Shown here piece by piece: positions 44,210 to 55,336 of a stretch of 64,000 nt of DNA. The stretch lies in assembly GCA_021234155.1 (NCBI GenBank), contig JAJEKV010000018.1:18434583-18498582 (forward strand), in the 5' to 3' direction. Origin of the DNA: Isoetes taiwanensis. Its lineage: Eukaryota > Streptophyta > Lycopodiopsida > Isoetales > Isoetaceae. Position 1 is the first letter of the stretch. Each line of letters begins with the position of its first letter. Both the position numbers and the translations under genes were made by a program. Below the pieces are notes generated by a model. That model saw only the letters and a program-made list of their open reading frames with translations, did no database searches and was not told where the DNA came from.

Positions 44210-44733
44210 ACGCATCTTTTATTTAAAATGGATGTGTTGCCCAATCGAAAAATCAAGGAAAGAACAGATATATGAACTTACACACCTGGTGCAATACCGT
44301 ATCCAGATCTATATAAGGCATAGATCAGCTCTGCTGCTGAGAGCGTTGCTCCATGCCGGATATCATAAAATTACAGAGCATGGATGCTATAAAGGAGATT
44401 TTTTGCTTTTCTGCCACCGAATTTATTAATATTCAACAAAATCATTGCATTTAAAAATTACAGTAAAATAAAAATAAAATGATACCAAAAAGACCTCATT
44501 GGTTTCTACTACCTAACTAAATTGCAAATGATAATACCTGTGAAGCTTATTGTTGGCTTTCTGATGCATCCCGGGCCTTTTTCCGCCTATTTTCCAGCAC
44601 TACATGAACATTGACATAGCTTACCATCTCGGTGTCTGTAACATTTTCTGTCATACCATGTTAAAACGTTTCAACGGCATACTGCCAAATTATACTAAGG
44701 TTTATTAACGTCTACGCAAGACCCGAAGGGTCT
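44210..44733. other. No recognisable gene
   Basis: AT-rich sequence between the TBCD-like exon and the solo LTR. No domain or repeat noted. Confidence 0.4.
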
Positions 44734-44738
44734 ATGAG

Positions 44739-45664
44739 TGATATGGGGGCATGCTAGGGGGAGTGGTCCAGAGACAAAAAGAAACTAAGGCAATGGGGTA
44801 TTTGGAAAACAATGGTTAAGGCAATGGGGTATTTTGAAAGTCAATGGTTATAAGATATTATGGGGTAAGGTATTATCAATAACCATTAGCAAAAGATAAG
44901 GGAGATATTTCTTTTAAAGGTAAAGGAAAATACCTTATCTAAGGGGGACATCCAAAAATAGACTTCAAGCATGCTACGAAGCACTAAATTTGTTATGAAA
45001 AGGCGGATCTTGAGGAGATCGGAATAGCAGAACACAAATAGCAAAAAAGGACGACCTTTTGCTCCAACAAAAAGGCCGATAGGCTATAACAGCGGATCAC
45101 GGCCAGTTCAGGAAGGGAGCGGCATCACAGACCTGGCTTCGGACATCCGCAAGCAAATCCGGCACTCTGCCATATCGGTCTTTGATTTCAGCAGTAGCTT
45201 GGTCTTCGGCTGCTTCTTAACAGATCCGACCTGCTTCTCTTTGAGTCAGCCAAGGATCTCGTAGGCAGAGCTTCTGGGTCTGCTCTGCTCACATGCTTCT
45301 GGATCTGCAGTGATTCTGGTTTTCAGATAAGCTTGGGATTGAAACGAGTTCTAATCCTTGGTGGTTGTGTTGAGCCTATCTGAACCCATTGCAATTGTAA
45401 GATCGGATTGATAGCAAGCTGAAGGGATAATAGGCTGCTACTCAATTCCTTTCACTGTTTCCCTTGGAAATTGCCTTAGTTATTGATCTGGATCCGGTTG
45501 GGTGGTGAGCTGGATGCCCAAATCCATTGGTTGTGGAAACCAAGATGATTGACTGTGGAAACCAAGTTACTTGTACTTAAGTAAAGATTGTTTCTTCTCT
45601 ACTTGTCTGTACAATTGCGGTTGCAAGTAGTTACGCCTTTAGGCTTTTCCCTTAAAGCGTATCA
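44739..45664 (+). repeat. Solo LTR with 5-bp target duplication
   Basis: A 926-bp unit starting TGATATGGGGGCATGC and ending AAAGCGTATCA, flanked by ATGAG on both sides (44,734-44,738 and 45,665-45,669). TG...CA ends plus the exact duplication fit a solo LTR left by recombination between two LTRs. No internal domain is present. Near its start a roughly 38-bp segment AAGGCAATGGGGTATTT... is duplicated (44,788 and 44,819). The orientation is inferred from TG...CA only and could be reversed. Confidence 0.75.
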
Positions 45665-45866
45665 ATGAGACCATAACATATACAGAATTCAAGACCTCCA
45701 GGAGGAAAACCCTCCTGTTATCTAAAGTATGCAAACACAAATATTAAGTTAACAAAAAGTTATAGTGAAAATCTAAGAATCTGCTCAGATAAGGTTTGAT
45801 GGAGATAGCCCATTCGTTCCTGTGACTGCTGCAAAGTAATTCATAATACCCCTTCTTGGTTTGCTT

Positions 45867-46027
45867 TGATGCTTGATGCTTGGCCTCTTCTGGAAAGACC
45901 TTCTATGTTTCATGGCTGCTGATCGTTTAGACAGTGCCAAAGTCACCTCTTTAAAGTTTATGATGCTTGATGCTTGGCCTCTTTTGGAAAGACCTTTTAT
46001 GTTTCATGGCTGCTGATCGTTTTATCT
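45867..46027 (+). repeat. Tandem duplication interrupted by the next element
   Basis: The unit GATGCTTGATGCTTGGCCTC through TTTCATGGCTGCTGATCG occurs at about 45,868 and 45,961. The unit 1 continuation (TTTAGACAGTGCCAAAGTCACC) is found for unit 2 only beyond the LTR element, at 48,627-48,650. So the duplication preceded the insertion. Confidence 0.8.
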
Positions 46028-46032
46028 TCTTA

Positions 46033-46267
46033 TCTTAAAATAGCAAAACTATAGAGAATGATATTGAGATGACTGGTTGGAACAGCCCCAACTAGGGCTA
46101 CATATAAGTGCCTAAGAGGTATGCCTCTTGGCTATGGACATGACTCTCTCCTAAGGACATGACTCTACATAGGGGTGATGACCCTTGGACAGGATCGCCA
46201 CATCACCTTATGCCACGTCATCCTATATGATGACTAGGCAGCTTAGGTGGAGGTTGATATCTCAACA
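46033..46267 (-). repeat. Element 1, 3' LTR
   Basis: 235 bp, nearly identical to 48,392-48,626 (I count roughly ten differences), so insertion was fairly recent. Flanked by TCTTA at 46,028-46,032. Confidence 0.92.
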
Positions 46268-46279
46268 CTCCCCCTAAAA
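46268..46279 (-). promoter_or_regulatory. Element 1 polypurine tract
   Basis: Minus strand TTTTAGGGGGAG next to the 3' LTR. Confidence 0.85.
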
Positions 46280-46449
46280 CTTCACCTTAGCTCTAGCCAT
46301 AGTCATCATGGCCAGGTTCATGTGTGAGGAGTCTTTGCGACCTCCATTGTCGCTTTGGAACACTATAAGTAGCACCTTTTCTCAAGCATTTATATGTTCT
46401 GAGAATTCCTTGTGCTTGTTGCTTCTTCTTCTTCTTAATCCGCTCTTCT

Positions 46450-48349
46450 TCATATCAGTATCGGATTAAACCTTGTTCCAATTGCTGGTGAAGATTCCAT
46501 TTGCAACTCTTCTTCATTATCTTCCCCTTGCGAATGGATATCTTCTTCTTCTGATTTAGTGCGCCATTGAACACATCGGTTATCTTCTGTTATCATAACT
46601 GTTAAGCCGTGTCCCGGCACATCAGGTTCTGGGCTATCATAATTCTCAATGATCTGCACTCCCATTGCAGCAATTTTCAACCTAGCAGTTAGATGCAACG
46701 CTTCTTTGATTTGATTATACTGGAGTTCCGCCCATGACCAAACTCCTTCAAAGTTTTGAAACTGAATATTGAACTCACGATCAAACTCCCAGATAGATAT
46801 GGCTTCTTTTCTTGAGAAATAACCTGCCAAGTTTATTCAAGAAAGCTTCTATGGCTTCTACTCGTTTCTGCAGCAGAGTGTATGGCGGTGCCATTGAAAA
46901 TGTGATATAATTTGATTGCTGATTTGAGTCTTCAAGAAGAGGACCTGCAATAATAGAGGATATAAATTCAATGGTATTAGGTAATTGGTTGCTTGGCCAA
47001 TTCACTTCCTCGCTGGCCTCCATCCTTCCATCGTGTGCAGGAGGATTGAATCCTCTGATTTTAGCAACACCTTCTTCAATTTCGGCTACTCTATTCTGAT
47101 TACTCTTCACATCGCTGCTCCCAGAATCTTCGTGAGCGCTTTTGTACAGATCGCTGCTGTTCGACTCTGTATTCAAACATTTTTGACGATTCCTGAAACC
47201 GGTTTGTATTGATGTCTCTTGGCCACATATGCTGCCACATTGGCATGGAACATCTTCGGATCTGCATTCAGCATCTTCGGATCCGCATTCCGCATCCTTG
47301 GGTCTGCATTCGGCATCGTCGGCTCTGTATTTGTCATCTTCGGCTGCATCTGCCGCAACTCTATAGCCTTGATCTGCCCACTTTTGTAAACAGCCGCCTG
47401 GGCATGGAAACTGGTCGTCCGCTTTCATTACTTTTCGCAGGTGTTCACAATCATTTATTGCAATACTCCTAGCCTTTGTAGAAGCGAACTCCTTTCTTGT
47501 TGCTTCATGGCTAAAAATCTTCCCATATGCTTTTGTTACAATATTGCCGTCTCTTTCTGAAATAACCGCCTCTTTGGTTGCCCTTTTGATATCTTGTGAA
47601 CCAAATGCATTCTTTTTCCATTCAGCCGTTCTTTGGTCTTCATATAAGTCCATAGGTTGTGCCTTTTCCAAATTTTTACATATTCCATGCATTCGCCTTA
47701 TGCTTAGAATTTCTTGCATCAACCTTTCCATGTCATTTGCAGTATACACTGCTTTAAGCATGTCCTCGTCATTTGCAAACTCATAAATGTAATCGAGCAT
47801 GCTATCTCGCTTGTGCCAAATGACTTTCTCGACTTCGTCCTCGTTTCTCCCTCGTACATTCTTTTGTTTCACCACCCACGCATTGGATGAAACGGGGTCC
47901 TTCTGTGTACAGATAATGGTCTGGCCAAGACCCCTCTTATGAGAAACTGTTTGATTGGGTAAATGCACCTCCTTCGTGCATTTGGGAACTTGTCTCCCCC
48001 ATTTTGCTAGACCAATGTTCTTTGCAGAACTCACGACCCCAAATGAGTTCCTAGAACCGTTGACTCCCTTCGAGCCGTATCTAGCCTCCTCTCCCAATCT
48101 TCTGAAGTCTTCATGCTCTTCTGACGTCTTCTTGGACTTGTGTCTCTCATGGCATGTTTGGCAGCAATTTGTGGATTTTTCATCATTAAATCCATTATTG
48201 TTAAGAATTCTTCTTAACAAGACTAAGATGCCTAGAGTAATGTTAAGAACTAGATTTATCCCATATCTAGTTACCTCTAGTATCTTCCTAACTTTTTCTT
48301 CATTCTTCATCTCTCTCAAGATCATACTTGTGGTTGCCCTACCGGGCAA
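46450..48349 (-). CDS. Element 1 long ORF, unknown protein (two frames)
   Basis: The main frame (48,349-46,781) is 522 codons long. A second frame (46,830-46,450) overlaps its end, so one indel near 46,800 probably split a protein of about 630 residues. It starts MPGRATTSMILREM, with a hydrophobic helix (INLVLNITLGILVLLRR) at residues 31-47. A repeated acidic-cysteine segment around residues 340-375 has DAEC three times (DDAECRPKDAECGSEDAECR). The rest is charged and mostly helical. The C-terminal frame has FNIQFQNFEGVWSWAELQYN and ends acidic. No retroviral domain is visible. The ORF lies in sense orientation between the primer-binding site and the polypurine tract, where gag would stand. 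Origin by gene capture is possible but unproven. Confidence 0.55.
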
Positions 48350-48379
48350 CCTCTTCCTTCTAGAATCGCTCCTCCCTGA

Positions 48380-48391
48380 GCTCTGATACCA
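48380..48391 (-). promoter_or_regulatory. Element 1 primer-binding site
   Basis: Minus strand TGGTATCAGAGC, complementary to initiator tRNA-Met, adjacent to the 5' LTR. Confidence 0.93.
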
Positions 48392-48626
48392 TCTTAAAAT
48401 AGCAAAACTGTAGAGAATGATATTGAGATAACTGGTTGGAACAGCCCCAACCAGGGCTACATATAAGTGCCTAAGAGGTATGCCTCTTGGATATGGACAT
48501 GACTCTCTCCTAAGGACATGACTCTACATAGGGGTGATGACCCTTGGACAGGATCGCCATATCACCCTATGCCACGTCATCCTATATGATGACTAGGCAG
48601 CTTAGGTAGAGGTTGATATCTCAACA
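48392..48626 (-). repeat. Element 1, 5' LTR
   Basis: 235 bp; its outer end is flanked by TCTTA at 48,627-48,631, matching 46,028-46,032. Confidence 0.92.
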
Positions 48627-48696
48627 TCTTAGACAGTGCCAAAGTCACCACTTTAGAGAAAAAGAAAAGAGACTGAGGAAAGATTTGGTTTCGCAC

Positions 48697-48764
48697 TCAT
48701 CAGCAATGTAAGCCACTTCTGAAGGCCCTTCTATTTCCAATGTAGCTCCGCTCCATGTGAATAC
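48697..48764 (-). pseudogene. Exon resembling Clp1 (mRNA 3'-end processing)
   Basis: A 68-bp minus-strand exon bounded by CAG| and |GTGCGA encodes VFTWSGATLEIEGPSEVAYI then ADE. The N-terminal region of Clp1 carries VFTWxGAxxExxG.xEV.Y.ADETP. Clp1 is the polynucleotide kinase-like subunit of pre-mRNA cleavage factor II. The spacing and nearly every conserved position agree, and the exon phase (2) fits continuation with the TPM motif. I could not find the flanking Clp1 exons; downstream lies the duplicated region carrying element 1. Probably an isolated relic or a heavily expanded gene. Confidence 0.5.
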
Positions 48765-48983
48765 CTGTCAGGCACACAACAACATATGATACAAAACTGC
48801 AAAGGTTTTCTAGTTCCAGCATTCCAACCATATGTCTTTGACACGGCAGCTCTACACTAAACAATTGTATAGGACAATTCAGTACTGCCCCGGAGGACAC
48901 AATTGAGTCTGTGTATCCATAACCTCCTGGAGGTATGATCCCAACAAGCCCATGGAGGCCATATTTAATAACTCATGTAGTGG

Positions 48984-51015
48984 CTAGTCAGGCACAACTA
49001 ACCGGATATCGGCAAATGCTGGGCCGATCCGAAGGGCATGACATTCGTCTTCAATGGCACCCTGATGGCAACACTGACAAAGTCTATCCTCTCGTGCTTC
49101 CCACGTCCAACGCCCTGTCTCAATGCCGAGACGATTCGCACCCGCGCGAATGGAAACTATAAGTTTGCCCTTCTTCATGGGCAAATGGGTGCACAAGCAT
49201 TGGTGCAGTCCTCTCCTGAGCATGGGATTGGCTTGATGCCGATAGTGTGCCATCTTAACGTGTGCCAGAACATCTGCATCCCAGAGCTTGCAAAGGAAGC
49301 TAGCATCTAGGTACAACTTTAGTGCATTGTGATCCTTCCTTGTCTGTACCTGCACGCATCTATATGCCTGTACATCCCAACGTGAGAATCACTGAGCTTG
49401 CTTATCCTTCCAGCAGACTTTGAGGCATGGGGGACCCATTGCTATGGCCATAGCAAGGTTGGGCAAACGTGTATCACCCATAGCGACGACCTTCTGGAAG
49501 TAAATAATATGGCATTCCAATGCAGCCCTTGAAGGGGTAGAAAACCTGTCTCCTGGAGTAGGATCTGGTATGGAACTGTGAATTTTACCCCAAGGGCTCG
49601 TGCCAAGAAGGCTTTCTGCACCTGCTCCAGGTCATTCTAGGTGGTAAGGAATATCACCGGACCCCATATCTCTGCCCCGTACAGGAGAACCGGCTCGACC
49701 AAGGCCCTAAACAGTGTGACTGATGGCCCCAGGCATGTTGTGATTGTTGCTATGCATGGCATATAGTGCTTTTCAACCTGCTGTGACACACAACCTGATG
49801 GCAGCATCCCAGTGGGTGGTATTAGAGAACTCGATCCCCAAATACTTGTAGGTTGGAGCCACCTCCACATCTTGTCCCTGGTAAGTGAATGAGAGAAGCC
49901 TTGGCTGACGGGATGACGAAACTAGTAGCACCCTAGTTTTGGCCAAGTTGACTTGCATGTCAGTGAACTGACAGAAAATGTTAAGAGCATCCAGGTGACG
50001 TTGCATGTCCTCTGGAGTATAGGCCAGGAGGTTTACATCGTCAACATATATGAGTTGTTGGATTATGTGGTGCATGAGATGGGCGCCCCCGCCTCCGTGT
50101 TCAGAAAGTCAGTCTTCCAGTTGATCAATGTATAGACCAAAGAGTGTGGGTGAGAGGGGGCAACCCTGGCGTACTCCAATACTACTGACTACTCGGTTGT
50201 CCTGATGATGTGAGACGGCCTGAGCATGCCTCGTATAGCCTGTATATTGCATTCTGCCGCCGCAATCTGCCCCATAACTTGTCCCAAAGGACTGTGTTAA
50301 AGGCCTTTGCGAAATCCACGAAACAACAATACATGTTTTGCCGGCGATTCTTGATATCCTCAATCAGTGTGCGCAGAGTAAGAATATGGTCAATGGTTTA
50401 ATGTCTGGGCCGGAACCCTGCTTGTGTCAGAGCACGCATCTCTGCCTCTTCTGCCCATATCATCAGTCGTTGCTCAAGGACGCTAGCCAACAATTTTGCA
50501 AAGAGAGAGCTGACCATGATAGTGCGATAGTTGGCTGGGCATTGAGGGTCACTTGCCTTATATATGGGCACAACTCTACTAGTGGTCCACTGCAGCGGGA
50601 TTGAATAGTGCCATGAGGACAGGTACCATTGGAGGCCTAGCCCATTTCAGAAGTTCTGCCTGCATGCCATCTAAATCTGTTGCCTTCCCATTAGCTAGGC
50701 ATTGCAGGCCCATTATGACATTCCCCTCTGTGATGACCAGTGCCAGGCCCATATGGGGAGGCACTGTTGCTCGGCCCCCGAGCAGATCGTAAAGCTATTG
50801 CAAGTACTGTACCCATTGCTCCGAGGTGATGTTCCTTTGCTCAATATCTTTCTTCAGAATGTCCTGGGGTGCAGATCTAGGAGATCGAACATCATCTGGC
50901 CTTGTTCTTGAGGAAGGAGCCGTATTGATTGATGGCCTGTGGGCGCAAGGTGGGATCAGTGACTTGTCAGAGTCCGTGTTCGATCTCCCTACACTCATCA
51001 TCGAGCATGTTCCAA
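48984..51015 (-). mobile_element. Truncated non-L1 LINE, reverse transcriptase part
   Basis: In minus orientation one reads ORF2 pieces in order. They are ITSEQWVQYLQ (about 50,800), CLANGKATDLDGMQAELLKW (50,650), RQGCPLSPTLFGLYIDQLED (50,110), LIYVDDVNLLAYTPEDMQRH (50,030), PTYKYLGIEFSNTTHWDAAI, EPVLLYGAEIWGPV and a C-terminal LGIETGRWTWEAREDRLCQC with IEDECHAL (49,100). The YVDD box is intact. The wording matches the LINE at 6.3-13.2 kb, so both belong to one non-L1 clade. Endonuclease and ORF1 are missing, and frameshifts are numerous. Confidence 0.88.
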
Positions 51016-51053
51016 AGCCTGATTAATAGATATTACAGAAAGATATACAAAAC

Positions 51054-51089
51054 GAAAAAGAAAATGAAAAAGAAAAAAAAAAAAAAACA
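51054..51089 (+). repeat. A-rich simple sequence
   Basis: AAAAAGAAAATGAAAAAG followed by 17 A. It sits at the 5' side of the minus-strand LINE, so it is not that LINE's tail. Confidence 0.7.
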
Positions 51090-53720
51090 AATTATGATAT
51101 ACTACCCATATACATGCATCACAACGTAATTCGATATCTTGATATTGTTTTGTTCTAGTTTCTCCAATTAAGTTCCTCTAATGACACAGTCTTTAATCCA
51201 TCTTTTAAAAATTGTTATGTGTAAGAAATCAACCTATGTTTTTTATTTAGAGAGCATTATGTTCGTTATCTTTCTTGGACAAAAACATTTGTATCTAATC
51301 CACAATGGATAATGGCAGCATGAATGGACTTACCATCTCTAAAACTTGAGAACAGGTAGACACATTAGAAAAGGTAAAGACATCCGACTGCATTCCATCA
51401 GGCTGCATCTGCTTATAAATTTAAACATTCATAACCTTTTCACGTTGGTTTTATGCTCCAATTATCATATTACGGGAGAAAATGTTTGAATAAACAATAA
51501 ATATGGATCATGCAAGTCAACTTGTACACCATGCTTAAATGATGCCCATTAATTAGGGATTTCCAATATAAGGGCAAGGAAAAGAGCATATGAAAGATTA
51601 CCTTACCATAGGATGTATAAAAAATTCTCTCAAGTCTGCCCAATCATGGACCTGGTTATTTAAGATACTCTTAAACAAACAAGTCATTCTAATACCTATT
51701 ATCTAGCTACTAGAGGATCATTAACAACTGTCTTGCATATTTCAATTATATTGTCACATATCTTACTTGCGATTTGCTAGATGGTTTCTGAAATGTTTGC
51801 CTTTTTATGTTTATTGTAGACAAAGCTAGAAAGAAACCCACAAATGCTTTCAGTATCACGGGTTTCAACCATAGCTACTACTCATTAACTATTATCTTAC
51901 ATATTTCAGTTATATTGTCACATATTTTACTTATGATTTGCTGGATGGTTTCTAAAATGTTTGCCTTCTTATGTTATTGTAGACAAATCTAGAAACAAAC
52001 CCACAAATGCTTTCAGTATCACGGGTTTCAACCATAGCTGCAAACATGAAAATGGTTAAGGAAAGAATGATAAAGCCCTAGATTTGATGATGAAAATTGA
52101 AAAAGCACTAAATTCCATGTTATGTTACCTTTGAAGCTTCAATTTTAGATATTGTGGTATTTTTGCTAGTTCTATGGGCGATAGTCTGCAATCATGTTTT
52201 TTTTACATCAAGCATCTCAGACATACAAGAAGATGTCAAGCAAGAAACCTACTCCAATGATGGCTGCCAATCGGCCTTGAAAAACTTCTTTATAGCATTT
52301 TGAAAATTCTTTTGCTTACATTTTGAGAAATCTTGAGCTTCTCAATATACTCCTCCCTAAACATGGATGCTGAGAATTGAGAGACATGGCTCTATTGGAG
52401 TCTCTTAATGCCTCAAGTTTTCCTTGCTAAAAGAATGAGTTTCCATGCTCTCTAAGCTTAACAGAATCCATTAAAATTAGCTTTGCCATCTTTTCTTTTG
52501 AGAAAATGGAACTAATAAGAATAGAAGCAGGGTTTTCAATTTCTAGAATGGATGAGCAAAGGCTCCTTGATTGATACTCTAGCTCCCTCGACAAATTTGT
52601 GAATGCAAAAATTAACATTGATATTGCAAATGCTTAGAAAGATCGGAGTCCCAATTCGTCCACAAATACTGAGACAATAACATCAAAGTAGGAGGGATCT
52701 TCATTGGATTTATAAGAAAATCCACCGGACCCCTTCAAAAAGAGATAAAAGGGCCAAAGCCATTTAGTTGTAAAGCCACTCTTGTATAAAGGCATTGGAA
52801 AATAGTGCCATAGTTCACAATCCAACACAAACAAGCTAAGAGGGTTCCCTCTCAAAGATGTTCACAATCCAACACAAACAAGCTGAGAGGGTTCCCTCTC
52901 AAAGATGCAAAGCATCTGCAAACTCTGAGTATTGATGGCTTTTAGGAACCACCAATATACCATTCAAACTTCTTTGTATACTCGTCGTCGGGTTTAAACT
53001 CAGCCTTGTTCAAGCTTTAGAGCCAGTAACGATTAGGCAAACATAATCCATAGTCGACAAGGTCGGAACAGACATTTGACAATTTTTGAGGTATTGATTT
53101 TTGCTGATGTGCCAAGCCACGTGGATACCTTAAAATTGCAAGAATTTTTGCACCTTCGGTTAGGCAACCTGTTAATAACTAATTATTAAAACATATCTTA
53201 ACCATTCATCTAATGAATTCCATCCTATGGTCCACATAGAAAGAAAAATCAGTGGAACATATCTCAACCATTCGACGATCCAAATTCCATCCCGCGGTCC
53301 ATATTTGAAGTCGATCACATACACTCAAAACCCCTTTAGTATATATAAAGATTGCACACAGCAAACATCAGAACTAATACTAAAGTTTTGAGACCATGAT
53401 GATGGATGATGATCCATACATACAAAATTACATTAGAGACCTTTCGATTCAATAATAATAGTAAACACAATAAAGAGGCTCAGATCTCCAGGCCTTTTCT
53501 TTTTTCACCCGATAGTGATTCCATCAATAATCATATACTTCTCCAAAATGCATGGTAAGCAAAAGATTGAGTAATTGGCCAGCAGGAACTTTCGGACGAT
53601 AGTATCGCAGCACCGTACTTAATTCTGCCATGCATTCAGCTAACATGATGCAGCCTTGCAACGACTTCAAGATTCCATAAAGGGAGCCTTTTCAGCCTTT
53701 TTGAGCCATCATAGACAGGA
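51090..53720. other. Non-coding stretch with two tandem duplications
   Basis: I recognise no gene in 2.6 kb. A roughly 150-bp unit ending AATGCTTTCAGTATCACGGG and TTTCAACCATAGCT is tandemly repeated (51,739-51,883 and 51,892-52,040). A 47-bp unit GTTCACAATCCAACACAAAC...CTCAAAGATG is repeated at 52,814 and 52,860. A TATA-like AGTATATATAAAG lies at 53,338-53,350 without a recognisable ORF behind it. Confidence 0.55.
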
Positions 53721-53726
53721 TTTGTT

Positions 53727-55336
53727 TTAGTAATCCTTCCATCCAACTGCACTTAATCGGTCATTTTTTGATGATACAGATGCTTTGAGCTCCTCTTGAT
53801 ATGCAGAAACCCTGGAAAACTCCATCCTACTAGTTAGTAGCAAGCACTTGACTCAGAAAAAAGGAAAATAATCAATTGCTCCTACTTCTACTCCTATTAC
53901 CTTTCCTTATTTTTTCCTTTTAAAATTTATTCGTCTTTTTTACTTTTCTTCAATGTTTGTAGGCCCATACATGATACAATATCCCATATAGCTATACCTT
54001 GCTTGCAATTCTGCATTACTTGATCCAAGGATGCGAGCAGCAAGTAAGCCTGCATTAGTTGCATTTTGAACTCCAACAGTAGCTACTGGAACGCCTTTTG
54101 GCATCTATGCTAAATTTTAGCAAGTTAAGGGAATATAAAAAATGATTAATGTTGAAGGGAACAGGACACATATTAAAAACATACCTGGACTATTGACAGC
54201 AATGAATCATAACCATCTAATGATGATCCTTTCACTGGAACTCCAATTACAGGAAGTGTAGTAAGAGATGCTACCATTCCTACATCAAATGTGTAATGTT
54301 AAATAATAGGAATATGCTTAAGAATATGTTAAACAATAGGAATATGTTAAATTCAAGATATAATGGTTCACCTGGCAAATGGGCTGCACCCCCTGCTCCT
54401 GCAATTATGACCTGAATACCTCTGCTTGATGCCTGTTGCGCATACTCAACCATAAATAAAGGGGTACGATGAGCTGAAACAATTTTGATCTGCAGATCCA
54501 TGTGCATAATACAGATTCATCAACAACTGTCAGCTGAAAAATCTCACAAGAGGATTGCGTAGAAGACAACCTCATAAGGTATATCAAACATGTCTAATAC
54601 CACTGCGGCATCTTTCATCACAGGAAGGTCTGAATCTGATCCCATGATAATTCCCACTTTTGCTGCCATGACTTCAAAATGTCAGATATCAAGCACCAAA
54701 GTCTATTTAACTTTCCAAGAATATTCTCTAAGTTTAAACGGGTTCAGTCATCTGAAGAAGTGTAAGAGCATAAACATCACGAATAAAGGTTCATAATTCT
54801 TGGAACGTATAATGGGCATAGACAGGGATTGTCCCAGGGGAGTGCAAGTGCAACGGGACAGTTGATAATGGGTAAAATCCATCAAGGGTTGTGTTGGAAA
54901 ATATAGGTAATGAGCACAAACAGGCTAGTATGTCAGTGGCAGACTACTTGGCTTGCAAGCAAGAGGTCCTAGTCCCTGGCCAATCCATCCTCAATTCTTA
55001 ACAATAATAGATATGGGGCAATGCACTGAATGCAGTGACCTTCATTACCCATCCATGTATTGAAATGAGAAAGCTGTACTAAGTGCCAAGAAAATTACTT
55101 CCACCTCTTGACTTTTTGCAACGAAGGAAGTCCAAACTTACAACTACTTTGAAAATCCGGGAAAGAAGAAACATCATGAGCACCTAATTGAAATTTCTCG
55201 CATGATTCTTGAAAGCGTTGAGGAGCATCCTTCTCTTCTGATTTGTGCGGAAACAGCGAACTCATCTGCTCTTTTAACGCCTCCATTGAAGCCCCAGTTA
55301 TGGTTATGTGGCCAATCTTCCGATGTTTTTTAATTT
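53727..55336 (-). CDS. Linker and PurE (mutase) half of the fusion
   Basis: Exon 11 finishes PurK ([15 protein letters not shown]) and supplies a low-conservation linker. Exons 12-16 encode Pur[20 protein letters not shown] (substrate loop), [16 protein letters not shown] with the conserved [23 protein letters not shown], then [40 protein letters not shown] and a C-terminal helix ending [11 protein letters not shown] before TAA at 53,727. All frames and splice phases are intact here. PurE rearranges N5-CAIR to CAIR. As it lies downstream of the broken PurK exons it could be made only by alternative initiation or splicing, for which I see no direct evidence. Confidence 0.85.

Larger units (their letters stand above)
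46033..48626 (-). mobile_element. Non-autonomous short-LTR retrotransposon 1
   Basis: Two 235-bp LTRs (46,033-46,267 and 48,392-48,626) begin, on the minus strand, TGTTGAGATATCAACC and end TATTTTAAGA. The primer-binding site TGGTATCAGAGC and the polypurine tract TTTTAGGGGGAG are in the right places. The target duplication is TCTTA. The 2.1-kb interior has no gag, protease, integrase or RT motif but one long ORF. It would need the proteins of an autonomous (Copia-type) relative to move. Confidence 0.92.

Noticed and set aside
51054-51089. A-rich run as poly(A) tail of the adjacent LINE
   Set aside because: The LINE is in minus orientation and its 3' end is near 48.98 kb, so this run is on the wrong side.
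52427-52855. Minus-strand frames of 63 and 73 codons as a membrane-protein exon pair
   Set aside because: No known motif, a stop between them and no convincing splice sites.
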